From Malania oleifera (lineage: Eukaryota > Streptophyta > Magnoliopsida > Santalales > Ximeniaceae), in the NCBI RefSeq assembly GCF_029873635.1, contig NC_080420.1, forward strand, positions 51,165,457 through 51,229,456: DNA of 64,000 nucleotides, read 5' to 3'. Below, piece after piece: positions 45,799 through 56,077 of the stretch; the first letter of the stretch is position 1, and each line of letters opens with the position of its first letter. The translations under genes were made by a program, and so were the position numbers. The notes below the pieces were generated by a model. That model saw nothing but the letters and a program-made list of their open reading frames with translations, searched no databases and was not told the origin of the DNA.

Positions 45799-46413
45799 TT
45801 ATATTTCTATATAATAATTATTGGAATCAAACCTAACATTAGTCTCTCTTTCCCTGCAACCCTTCCACTGTGTCCGCCGGTGCATTGACGTCGAGCCCCC
45901 TCCGGGATTCGCCATGCAAAGGTCTACAATCTTCTTCACGGCCTCATTCTCGTCGCCGCTTTCCTTCACCAACCGGTCCACCTCCGCCTTCGGCACTCTC
46001 ATTTTCACCTGCACCTTGCCGGCGCCGGACGACGATGACGACCCCTCTTCTGCAACACCAATGCTCGCCGGCTTCATGATGGACAGGTCCGACACCGATC
46101 TCCGGGCGAGCATGAGGCTCTCCAGGCGGTCCTTGGCGCTCATCTTGATCTCCGACCGGACCCTCCTAGGCATCTGCGCCGGAAACTTTGGCATTTCCAC
46201 CAAGAAGTATAGCCTTTTGGGCTTCAGCTCCTGCTGCGACTCCAAGGGTTTCGCTCTGATGCCGAAGTGCTTCACAGCCTCCGATTCCAGCAGAACGTGG
46301 CTAGGGTAGTCCTTGGTTACCTCGCCGGCGGTTACCGGAATCTTCAGCTTCATCGTCTCTCCGGTCACCTTCATAACCTTTGTGGTCTTTTTTCTTCCCA
46401 AGGTGTTCCCCAT
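45799..46413 (-). CDS. PADRE/DUF4228 family protein, At1g66480-like (host gene)
   Basis: A single-exon frame of 204 codons, clearly more GC-rich than its surroundings. It starts MGNTLGRKKTTKVMKVTGETMKLK, matching the plant DUF4228/PADRE family ('uncharacterized protein At1g66480-like', from memory). Core residues: TAGEVTKDYPSHVLLESEAVKHFGIRAKPLE, then PKRLYFLVEMPKFP. The Gly at position 2 (MGN) fits the N-myristoylation pattern common in this family. A Ser/Gly-rich linker (EEGSSSSSGAG) leads to a second conserved helix (AEVDRLVKESGDENEAVKKIVDLCM). The first Met was chosen because MGN is the family start. Length is close to family members of 200-250 residues. The family is linked to stress and pathogen responses in Arabidopsis; biochemical function is not established. 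No stops, so it is the only apparently intact gene in the window. Confidence 0.85.
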   Translation of the reverse strand: MGNTLGRKKTTKVMKVTGETMKLKIPVTAGEVTKDYPSHVLLESEAVKHFGIRAKPLESQQELKPKRLYFLVEMPKFPAQMPRRVRSEIKMSAKDRLESLMLARRSVSDLSIMKPASIGVAEEGSSSSSGAGKVQVKMRVPKAEVDRLVKESGDENEAVKKIVDLCMANPGGGSTSMHRRTQWKGCRERETNVRFDSNNYYIEI

Positions 46414-46614
46414 AATCGGTACTAGCTGGTGTTCCTTTAGGGATATCTTGTCTGTTGGTATTGTAGTTGTGGCCGGGTGCCCTTTTAGAGGTCTTATTTA
46501 TTTTATTTTTTTTAATTTCATCAACATCTTATTATTATTATTTTCAGCAATTTCTAGAGGTTTTCGATCAAAGGGCCGGAAATGTGGTGGTTGGTGCGAG
46601 ATAAGGACACATGT

Positions 46615-46631
46615 TTTAGGGTTTTAGGGTA
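46615..46631 (-). promoter_or_regulatory. Telo-box (AAACCCTAA) upstream of the host gene
   Basis: Minus-sense ACCCTAAAACCCTAAAAC contains AAACCCTAA, about 205 bases upstream of the ATG. Telo-boxes recur in plant promoters of growth-related genes (general knowledge). A further ACCCTAAAATCC lies at about 46640-46655. Confidence 0.4.
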
Positions 46632-46659
46632 TGTGCTTTAGGATTTTAGGGTAGTTGTG

Positions 46660-48400
46660 TGTGAGAAGTGAGGAGGAGTCAAAGAAGATGGCGAAGTTGA
46701 ATATGGGGGGAGCGGAGGTTTGAAAAGCTTGAAAAAAAACGTGAAGCTTTCACTTTCAAACTGAAATAACTAAACTTGTTCTTGACTTGTTCTATCTTAT
46801 AAACTTATATTATGCATGCTGTCTGAAATTTTAAATGCCATTCATCCAACTCCTTTTTTTTTTTTTCCTAATTTTTGTTTTGCTGGTGTTGCTTTCAGCA
46901 CAAGACTCCAATAAGCCCGTGATATGTGGGAGCGGATGATAATATAATCATACATATTTGTTTTTTCTTTACCTTTCAGCAGAAAAAATATATTTGTTTT
47001 TTTTTTTCCTTCAACAAAATTAATGACGTTTGGCCGATGAAAATCTTATTGAAGAAATTTTCAGAGATTCCATAAATCATGCAGAGAATTAAGGGCTTTA
47101 GTATTTATTTCAATTCACATGGCTGTTAAAAGTAGAGGAAAATTTGAGGTTCAACTTTCCCATATATGTACACATGCTGTCTGATTTTAAGGCAAAATCA
47201 TGAGACTTTTAAATTAAGACTAACAATATTTTGTGTGTGACTATCTCGAACTCTATGCATATATGTACACATGCATATATATATATATATATATATATAT
47301 TGTTTGTATAGCATTAAGTGATGATTACTTATTCTCAAATCCATAAAGTCTCTAATGAGGTTGGAGTATGTATTTCTCTCTCGCAAACCCGGCCAATTAT
47401 TGAAATTGAAAATTGTCTCCTTACTCATGCAAGGTATTGCTTACTTTGATTTGTATATAAGCCTTACAAAAGTCATCCTTATAAATATATCATGCTAGGA
47501 GATGTGCCTCAACTTTGTAAGTTACAATTTTTTTTTAACTCTCGACCAATGCAAAGAAAATTCCACGCCCTCTTTTCTTATGTAATCTTTATTAATTATC
47601 ACAGTATCTAAAATCTCGACACATTCTACATTTAAAATAGTACAAGCTATGATTTGATCCATGATGACAATGAGAGTGGACCTAGTTAGCGGTAATAAAA
47701 TAGCTTTTATCAAAAAAATATTTTACACATTCTACTTCGGAGTTTGAAATTAAGAATATGCAAGTAAAAAAATTCCAAGTTCCAACGGTAGGAAAGTCGC
47801 TTATTAGGAGGGCTATGAATAATATATATGATTCAACCATTAGGCATTTAGTTAATTCATAGGTAGCCCATTGGTTAGATTGTCCTTGGGCTACAAATCA
47901 GGGTAGTTCTAGCAGCTCCGTGACAGTGGTTGTTTAGGTAGGCTAGACTAATTAACCAATAATTAACTAGCTAGGTTAAACATTATTAACTTATGTTTGG
48001 CATGTGCAGTACAAGGGAGATGACCACGAGGTAAAGTCTTATCAGTTGTCTGGAATTGCTTAACAATAAGTTTTGATTTGAAAAAAGAAAATTCAATTTA
48101 ATAAATGTTGAGGTTAAATAAGTTTTGAAGGAGTTCATTAGCGTTATTTGATTAAATAAAATATGTTTTAATTATAAGTAAAATAAATTAAAATGATAAG
48201 GGATTACAATTAAGTGTAAATTATTGTAATCTATAAAATTAGTCGTAATAATATAAATTTATTATTATATATTTAAGCTATTATTAAATTATATTTTTAT
48301 AGTTATTAAACTAATACTTTGAATTTGGAATATATAATTATATTATGTACTCAATTTATAAAATATTTATAGATTTATATAAAATAATATATTATACAAC
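46660..48400. other. Intergenic DNA, no gene seen
   Basis: Holds a T-rich tract near 46850 and a (TA)n microsatellite at 47273-47300. ORFs are short and without domains. Confidence 0.4.
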
Positions 48401-48404
48401 GTAC

Positions 48405-48500
48405 AATACAACAACAACGACAAGCCTTAAGCTCCACTAGGCCGATTATATGAATCTTTCTCCGCCAATTCACCATATTAAGAGCAGTTTCCTACATACT
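48405..48500 (-). mobile_element. Au-like SINE 3' fragment
   Basis: Plus-strand ACAACAACAACGACAAGCC…CCACTAGGCCGATTATATGAATC is, reversed, the pattern GATTCATATAATCGG…GGCTTGTCGTTGTTGTTG, which I recognise as the 3' end of the widespread plant Au SINE. The 5' promoter half is not seen. Confidence 0.45.
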
Positions 48501-48693
48501 AAATTAATAGCTATTAAATCCTTTCTCATTACCTCATTCCATGCAAATTATTTTAGGCCTACCCCGGCCCCTTATCATGTTAAATTTTATGGATTAATAT
48601 TTTTTATTTAAAAATTATATATCTTAGTCAAATATGATAAAAAATTAATTATGATTCTGCCATGATTTTGTGACAACAAAACTCATAAAAAGT

Positions 48694-48912
48694 ACCCCCA
48701 GGGTGTGGTTCAAGTGGTAGTACAGGCTGCGGGAGTGCCTCTCATGAGATCAGGTGTTCAAACCCTCTCGGGTTCGTTCTTGCCCCTGAATTCCTGAAAT
48801 TTACCTCCCTTTAGAGTTGTGGGGTTGGCTTCAAGGGGCGCGGGATTAGTCACGTGGACCGTAAAATGGACACGTAGAAACCTGGTGCGTAATTAAAAAA
48901 AAAAAAAAAAAA
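48694..48912 (+). mobile_element. tRNA-derived SINE with 13-bp TSD
   Basis: Pol III box A TGGTTCAAGTGG (48706-48717) and box B GTTCAAACC (48756-48764) have tRNA-like spacing, followed by a unique body and an A tail of about 18 (48895-48912). The flanks actcataaaaagt at 48681-48693 and 48913-48925 are identical, the signature of LINE-mediated insertion. Body about 219 bases. The long exact TSD suggests recent insertion. Confidence 0.85.
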
Positions 48913-48925
48913 ACTCATAAAAAGT

Positions 48926-50318
48926 GTAAGTCAACTAAAATAAATGTATCCTAATTAAAGTTAAAACAAACTTATAAATCTTAGTGACTAGACGTCTTAT
49001 TTATTTATTTGCCAACTTGGAATTTAATCGAATAAGCCTTTTGGACGTCGCATCAAAGTGTAACAGGATGTGACCAACTCCATAACTTGCTCTTGATAAA
49101 CCATGGATTTGCCTTCATGAGGACTTAAACCCAATTCCACCTATTACTAAGAAGTTTTGTAACTCGACTCTATTTGATTAAGCCAACTTTGAGGACAAAT
49201 TATACTTTTTCTTTTAAATGTATTTTTAAAAGTGCTTTATAAAAGTATTTTTTTTCTTAAAAGTAAAAGGAATACTTACCCCATGTTCGGTTGAGACTTT
49301 AATATAAAATTATATTGAATTATATTTAAATTTACACAATTCCAAATCTAAAGTCTGACATCCACACTCAAAAACGAAACTTTATTATTCACACAAAAAA
49401 CTTATTTAAGTGTTAAATGCTATAGGCATCTTTTAAGTATTGCCAAACCCATGGAGGCTTCGTCTATTTACATGGTAATGTAGGGTAGGCTAGCTATTGG
49501 TGGATCCTCTCTCCCGTTGACCCTGACACTAGTAGCAAAGAGAAAATGAAGACTATTTTATTTTATTTTTATTATATTTATTATTTTAATTAAAGATTTA
49601 TTTAGTGTATAAGAATAGAGTAGAATAGAGTAAAATGGGTCTTTATAATTTTACATATTTACCATATAACTTTTTATTTTCATCCCTAGCTATTCATTTT
49701 AATATGTCATACATTGGATAACAATTGTAAAATGATTATGTTGTACTTCTTTTGTAAATTGTAATTTAAGCATGAGACATGATATATAACTATCATAACT
49801 AGTGTAGTCGATACATACCGTTCAGTCTAATCCTGTAAATTTTGGCCACTAAAATAAATGCATCTTAACTATAGTTAAAGTCGGCGCCTCCAAGTTATAA
49901 CTTATGAGTTCAAAAATTTAATTTCGTAAGCTTTTGGAGACTTAAGGAGCCACATCCACACCAACCCATAACGTTGTTGTCCTTAATTAGTCATTTGATT
50001 TTTGTTTGTACTGTGAAAGTCCTCATAAAAGTAAGGCTGGTTGGACTGAGCTCTCGGACTTATCTGAGTTAAAGAATTGGAACGTAGAATGTTGACAATG
50101 TAGAGAGAGATCACATTAATATTCCGCACATCAACTTGGAATCGGCCTAGGATTTTCCCCACAATGCCAATGCCTATGCCTAGGCCCAGCAGTGGCTGGG
50201 AAAGGCAAAAGTTCCCATGTGCCCTGTTTGCCTCCTTGTCATCCACGTGTGAACGCTGGGGCTGATCTTTCCACTTTTGGGTGTTTAATTTTCAGCAGGA
50301 GAAAACTGAATTATTAAC
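48926..50318. other. Intergenic DNA, no gene seen
   Basis: AT-rich with scattered short ORFs; the minus-strand ORF at 49983-50246 has no recognisable domain. Nothing further can be supported. Confidence 0.4.
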
Positions 50319-50329
50319 TATAATTAATT

Positions 50330-50541
50330 TTTTTTTTTTTTCTATGACCCAAGGACTCTAGCAAACATTGCACCACATTGCACACCTAGTGCGGCACCAA
50401 ACCCGGGAGATGTTTAGCAGACCCCACTACCAATATCCTGTTAATATCTTGAGTATGATCTCAGGGGTAGTGGGTTCGAACCCTCGATCATGAGATAGAT
50501 AAGACCCTCACCTTATCACTTGAGTAACCCCCAAGGATTGA
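50330..50541 (-). mobile_element. tRNA-derived SINE with 11-bp TSD
   Basis: Minus sense: box A GGTTACTCAAGTGATAAGG (about 50509-50527), box B GGTTCGAACC (50473-50482), and an oligo-A end (T run at 50330-50341 on the plus strand). The flanks tataattaatt at 50319-50329 and 50542-50552 match. Box sequences and body differ from the SINE at 48694, so this is a separate family. Confidence 0.8.
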
Positions 50542-50552
50542 TATAATTAATT

Positions 50553-52362
50553 AATTAATTAATTATTATCAAGAAACTTGGTCGAAGCATTTTTTTCACA
50601 AGTTGCTCGGTCCAAAAGAACCATTGAGCTAATGCTTTTGGACTGCGCAATATAAAGAGTAGAGACCCTAAAATCTAATAGAAAAACACACACGCGCACA
50701 TAGACATAAAAGGCCAATTTAAAAAATATCATGTATGAAAATCCCGTTAATTAAATTTAATGACCAACTTGTGGTTGTTGTTCATACTTAAATTAAGCAA
50801 ATAAAAATTCACAAGCGTTGCACTTGGAAGTATGAATTTTTAATCTTGAAATTTTGATTTGGGTAAATTTAAATAAATTTTAATACAATTTTGTGTTACA
50901 TCTTATTCAAATCCAAATTTAATACCTTTCCAAACGTAAGAAAAGTGTTTTGAATTTCATTTAAGATATAACACCGCCAAGACAATAAATTATGAGCACA
51001 CATTATCTATCATGTTTTAATTGACACAACAATAATCAACAAAATCATATGTTTCCAAATAAGCATCTCGTTTTATTTAGATCTAATAATAAAATCAAAC
51101 AAAATAGATGGATAAATTTTATGGAACTTTAATCTTAAATGAGAGTTGGTCACAGGTCTTCTGTTGAAGTCAAACAAAGGTGTCACAACATTCACTTGTG
51201 CAGGGCGGCAACACCTGACGTGTGTTGCCCCGAGGTGCACGAATTGGAAAAAGTGTGGTTTGGAAAATATATTTTTGTGCAAAAATGGTGTATGAAGTCG
51301 TCACTAACCTTTTAGTGTGGTTAGAACACTTGATTGCTACCCAATTAAGGGTAGAATCAGCCTGCATTACCAAAGTCAGGTTCGAAAGTTTGGTTACGTG
51401 ATGAGAAGGTATTAGCAACCCCTACGCACCCGTTCTTACAAAGGGTACCTAATTAATCAAAAATTATCTCAAAACAAATTTAATAAGTCTTAGAAAATTA
51501 CTCCCTATCAAAAATCAAAGAAAATGTACAAAATAAATACAATATAAGTATTATTTCAAAATCGGGGCATACTGTACTCCGAAGATCTCATGCCTCCCTA
51601 TAAAATCATTGGGATCGGAAAATCAAGAAAATAGTTTGAAAAATATACTCCCGGATTTTTTGAATTTTTCTAAAATTTTCTAAGTATGAAGAATAATATT
51701 TCGAGAGGTTTTGGAATTTATTTGAGATAGAAAAGAGTGCCAAAAATGATTTTAAAGTCTCAAAATGTTTTTTCCTAATTTTTCTCTATTTTTACTGATT
51801 TTTTAAATATTTTTCCTGAATTTTGAAATAACAAAACTTGAGCTTTCTGAATTTTCTACATTTTTCTGATTTTTCCGAATTTTTTAGTGATATTTTTTTT
51901 TTGTGAATTTTTAAACCATTAAAAATAACAAAATAGAAAAGAAACAAAAACCAGAATCGGTCCAAGACCGGTTTTGGAGACCCAAACCGGTTCAAGAGGG
52001 AGGGTCAACCATTTTAGGCCTGGTCAAGGCCATCATACCAAGAACTAGATACAATAATTCTAGTGAACCCGAACAAACGCAAGTACTGAGAATGCTAAGC
52101 ACTATGGAAATCATAGAATCATAATTAACAAGGTTTGGGTTTGGGCAAGTGTGGGGCTGTGTGTGGACACTGTTATGGCTACCTGCCATGTGGGTGAGGG
52201 TGAGGAAGACGGGCTACTGCGAGGTTGGCCTGAGATGGCTTAGCTGGATTGGGTACGAGAGAGTGGTTGTGCATGAGAGTGTTCGGGGCTGCTCTGCGGC
52301 TGAGTGTGCAAAAGCTTTAAGGGGGTGCAGGGAAAGTGGGTGTGTGTAAAGGTGTGTATCAA
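50553..52362. other. Intergenic DNA with an unidentified repeat-like segment
   Basis: 51170-51450 (GTCGTCACTAACCTTTTAGTG, GGTATTAGCAACCCCTACGC) resembles a conserved repeat I have seen in plant intergenic DNA but cannot name. 51640-51930 is rich in TTTTTCTGAATTTT-like runs. 52140-52350 is GT-rich with a 66-codon ORF of no known family. Confidence 0.35.
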
Positions 52363-52657
52363 TGTTGAAGCCAAATAATATTGCAGAGTTGCAGAATCAA
52401 AGTACTAGCGAGAGGCAAGCCAGTTGTGCTCAATGGCAAGGTAGCAACATAAATATTCTTTTCATTATTTTATTCGTTTTATTTTTTATGTAAAGTGTTA
52501 ACGTAAATATGCTTTGTATAGAATTAGTTAAAGGAAGATTCCTTCACAAGCTGTATATATTTGACGTTCTGTTCATTGATGTAATCAATCGCATAAGAGA
52601 ACTTCTTTCAACCCAGCACTTTCTCTGCTTCAGTTCTTCACTCCCCAAAATCCGACA
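52363..52657 (+). repeat. 5' LTR of element E (RE1-like copia)
   Basis: TGTTGAAGCC…AAATCCGACA, 295 bases. It contains a TATA box (TATATATTTG near 52552) and TGTAATCAATCG, then a pyrimidine-rich R/U5. It is followed directly by a tRNA-Met type PBS. No 3' partner is present in the window. Confidence 0.7.
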
Positions 52658-53239
52658 TGGTATCAGAGCATGAACTGGAGGAATCCGCAATTGGTAATCC
52701 TCCTCCAAACACCAACTCCAATCCAAATCAAAGCCAAAATAAACCTCAATCTGGAGAACAAAACTCAGGAGCTCTTCTTCATGATCCCAATCACCACAAT
52801 AGTCCTTTCTACATCGGCAGCAATGATGCAAATGGTGACATGCTTGTTACTCACTGTTTAGATGCCAATAATTATCATTCTTGGGCTCGATCAATGAGAA
52901 GGGCATTAAAAATAAAGAACAAGCTCGGTTTCATAGATGAGATTCTCAGTGAGCCAAAAGATCCGAATGATCCTTTAATGGAGTATTGGCTAAGGTGTAA
53001 TGATATATACGGTTATAACCTGGATGCAGAATACAATGGCAGTGGACATCAAGAGCAGCATAGTGTATGCTGAGACAGCACATCTCCTACGGCTTGATCT
53101 TGAACAACGCTTCTCCAAGCAAAATGCGCCACACATTTTTGAAATTAAGAAGGATATCACAATCTTGATGCAAAATCAAGACCCTGTAATTGTTTACTTC
53201 TCTAAACTCAAAACCCTTTTGGATGTGAAAACTAAGGTG
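52657..53239 (+). pseudogene. Gag of element E, truncated
   Basis: The N-terminus MVSEHELEESAIGNPPPNTN is Pro/Asn-rich. The conserved RE1-type gag core follows: MLVTHCLDANNYHSWARSMRRALKIKNKLGFIDE…WLRCNDI. A frameshift near 53020 moves the rest (WMQNTMAVDIKSSIVYAETAHLLRLDLEQRFSKQNAPHIFEIKKDI…VYFSKLKTLLD) into the frame open at 53000-53242. The reading then runs into an F-family LTR at 53238; nothing of E's pol is seen beyond. Confidence 0.8.
52658..52670 (+). other. Primer binding site of element E
   Basis: TGGTATCAGAGCA immediately after the LTR; the gag ATG (52657-52659) overlaps it, as in some short-LTR copia elements. Confidence 0.8.
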
Positions 53240-53774
53240 TAGTTCCAAGAGGGGGGGGGGGGTGAATTGGGTTTTTAAAAGTTTCTTTTAAATCTTTTTA
53301 CAAATTCACAACCTTTTGTAAACTTAGCCAATACACAATAATGATTTGATTTTTAATGCTTAATTAAACCAATCACAATCTACACTTAATATCAACACAA
53401 GCGAATGATTCTTAATGAGATACTTTCAACAATGTCAATCAATCAACCAATCAACAAGTTATTTAACCAATATATAAGTTTCAGCAGTACTTCCTTGATT
53501 CAACGTTTGTATAACTCAGCGTAGAGTTTGATTAAACCTTGTATTTATGGATTTTATGCACTTCCTTTTAACCAAGGTTTTTGTAAACGATTAATCAACG
53601 TACTCCCTTTAAGGTTTCCGCAAAAGATTAATCAACATACTTCCTTAAATTAAAATTTTTCTCAATCTCAATATTTCAGCTTCCTGCACTTAGATACACA
53701 ACCATGCAATTTATATATGTATATGCAAAAATTTAAAGAGTAAGGGTAGAGAGTGAGACGAGCTTTTACGAGGT

Positions 53775-53925
53775 TTGGCTATACCCACCTACGTCCTCCC
53801 CTTAGGCAAGACCACCTAAGGATTCCACTATAACACTTCATTATGGGTGAAGCAAACCATTACAATCCTTCCTTCAATTAGGCTGGAGCCCCCTTTCCAA
53901 GCGATACTCCACGCTCGGTATAACA
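53775..53925 (-). other. R/U5 stem-loop module of the F LTR
   Basis: Minus sense: hairpin 1 CCGAGCG…CGCTTGG around TGGAGTAT (53897-53918); hairpin 2 CTTCA…TGAAG; hairpin 3 CCTTAGG…CCTAAGG (7 bp, around 53810); then GGACGTAGG and CCAAACCTCG. Confidence 0.6.
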
Positions 53926-54250
53926 ATTCAACCAACCTTGAACCGTCAAAAACTATAACAGAAACAAGAAAAAAGTTAGTACAGTGACACTCTCAAAAGA
54001 ATAGATTAGTACAATTGAAATCTATATACTTCAATAAAAATCACAATATAGAAAGATGAAGCTCAAGAAGATATCATCAGGGTTCTTTCTTAGATTGTAA
54101 AACTCATACAAGAACACAAGAACCGTGACCTTTAAATCAGCAAAATCTCAGCAAGAGTATGAGCAAGAGTATTCAATGAGAGAGCATTGAAAATATGAGA
54201 ATTGAGATTGATTTTCTTGTTGGGTTATTTTAATTCTTGAAATCAACATG

Positions 54251-54260
54251 TATTTATATA
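54251..54260 (-). promoter_or_regulatory. TATA box of the F LTR
   Basis: Minus-sense TATATAAATA, downstream of the motif array at 54388-54552. Confidence 0.55.
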
Positions 54261-55174
54261 GTTAAAAAGTATATTTTCGTGTTGCCCAAGTTGCTTGGGG
54301 TGTTTTCCAAGTATTGAAAGAGTTTGGAGCCCAAGAAATCTATTTTAGAAACATTCCCTCGTTGTTTTAAATTTGAAAAATTGAAGGTCAGTCGCCTGAG
54401 GGGTTGGGTTAGTCGCTTGAGCCTTTAAATCAGCGTATTTTTACAACACAGTATAGGGTCAGTTGCCTCACCTAGAGAGGTTAGTCGCCTGACCAGGTTC
54501 TATTTGCTTGTCAGTCGCTTGAATAGACAAGGCTTAGCCGCCTGACAACTTCAACAACCCTTCAGTATTATGGTTGTAACTTTTCCTATAAAACTTGAAA
54601 CTAGACATTCTTGATATCAATAGAAAGTTAAGATAAAATCCCACAACTTTCAAGTTGAACACTGTTTAAGATAAGGAGTGTTTGATAGATAAAAATGCAC
54701 ATCAATGCAGATATAGAAAAAATAACAGAATTTGGAAAATCCTATTTTAGTGCTTTTCATTCCAAAAATAATTTAAACCTTTTTGAAATAACTTTTGACC
54801 TTATAAAAATATTTTTCAAGTATTTTAAAAGGTATTTGGGTCCAGGTATTTCACCTAAGAGGGTCCTATATTCATATTAAAATTGTTTGAAGTACTTACA
54901 TGAAACTTTTGCAAGACTATAACTTTCTAAGATCTAAGTCTTCATGCATTTGCTTTGCTCTTCAATGTCTTCATGTATTTGCTTTGATTCTTTATATTTG
55001 ACTTGACTTCAAGCTTCAGTAGACTCTAACTTCATAAAATCATCTTTGAATCCATGCTTTAATAGTATAAGTTTTATGAGATCTTCTTTCTTTGGAGTGT
55101 AAGCTTTCAATAATCCTTGTATGCACTTGACCTTGTATTCACATACTTGAGTCCTAAAATATCATCACTTAACA

Positions 55175-55964
55175 AAATGCTTGGAATTACAGGAGTTTTG
55201 CCTTGATTTGCGCGGCCAAAGTCAAAATCACTGCTAGATTGCTCCTTACTATTTTGAATTGCCCATAATCACCTAGTGCGGTGAAATTTGACAAAAATAT
55301 GGTCACAAATCACGAAATGATAGGGTTTTATCATGATTTGCATGTTTGAGATGAAAATCGCTATCAAAGCCCATCTTAGAAGACTATTTTGGATCACTCG
55401 ATGCAATAAAAAAAATGGCAAAAAATATTAGCGATACATATACACTTTCCATTTTCCATTTATTGTGTATTTATTATAGAGCAGATATCAGAGCAAAACC
55501 TAATTTTTTTTTCCATAACCTTTCTTGTTGTCGCTCCCTATTTCTGAACACACGCAACAGGAACACGTTGTTGCACACACAGCTGGTCCTATTGTTCCTC
55601 CCTCCTTTGATCACCTTTGGTTTCTCTGGTTCTTCTCCGTTCTCGGGTCATCTCAATCTTAGTCATTGCTTCGCAAGTGTTTTTTTTTTAGTTCTCAAAT
55701 GCAGTATCTCTCTCTCAGTCCATGCTTCTCTCGTCTTCTCCATAAGTGTTTCAGCCATCGTCGCCTTTGCGCTTGTAGTAATCTCGAGTTGTCTTCTTCG
55801 GCAGTATCTTTGCTTCGTTCTGGTTGTCTGCTTAGACGATCTCTTCTCAATTTAGCGTTCAGTCTTCATTTGATGTTCTTCCTCCTCTACAAACGTCATC
55901 GTTCCTTGCAGACATCGTTCGGCGTTCAAACCTCATCGTTATCGTTATGGTCGTTCCTCCCTCG

Positions 55965-56015
<51 letters not shown>

Positions 56016-56077
56016 TTTTCTCAGAGTCTTTGTTTCTTCCAATAAAGCACAACTTTTGAGTTGTTTCTTTGTGAAAC
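55175..56077. other. Non-coding, pyrimidine-rich; possible split leader of element J
   Basis: GATATCAGAGCAAAACC near 55488 resembles a decayed tRNA-Met primer site. A CT-rich leader-like stretch with a (TC)n run at 55970-56011 follows. With H removed it joins the CT-rich region 60646-61325 ahead of pol J. ORFs here are low-complexity. The link to J is inference. Confidence 0.3.
55970..56011. repeat. (TC)n microsatellite
   Basis: About 20 uninterrupted TC dinucleotides. Confidence 0.95.

Larger units (their letters stand above)
53238..55174 (-). mobile_element. Copia LTR, family F, inserted in element E
   Basis: Plus strand starts TGTAGTTCCAAGAG with a run of 12 G, the reversed U5 block of these copia LTRs. 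It carries the hairpin module (53775-53925), TATA (54251-54260), GTCAGTCGCCTGA motif array (54388-54552) and U3 matching 1-600. The right end is uncertain: CTTAACA at 55174 is the best candidate but no TSD to taagg (53233-53237) was found. No internal region attaches. Confidence 0.65.

Noticed and set aside
45821..46309. Plus-strand ORF of 162 codons over the host gene
   Set aside because: It is the antisense shadow of the PADRE protein frame; only the minus-strand frame has a recognisable family.
46313..46627. Plus-strand ORF of 104 codons upstream of the host gene
   Set aside because: Overlaps the 5' end and promoter of the minus-strand gene and shows no conserved domain.
46615..46655. Interstitial telomere
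   Set aside because: Only two or three imperfect TTTTAGGG units; too short, treated as a telo-box.
48706..48764. tRNA gene
   Set aside because: Box A and box B are present but no cloverleaf arms pair, and an A tail plus TSD shows a SINE.
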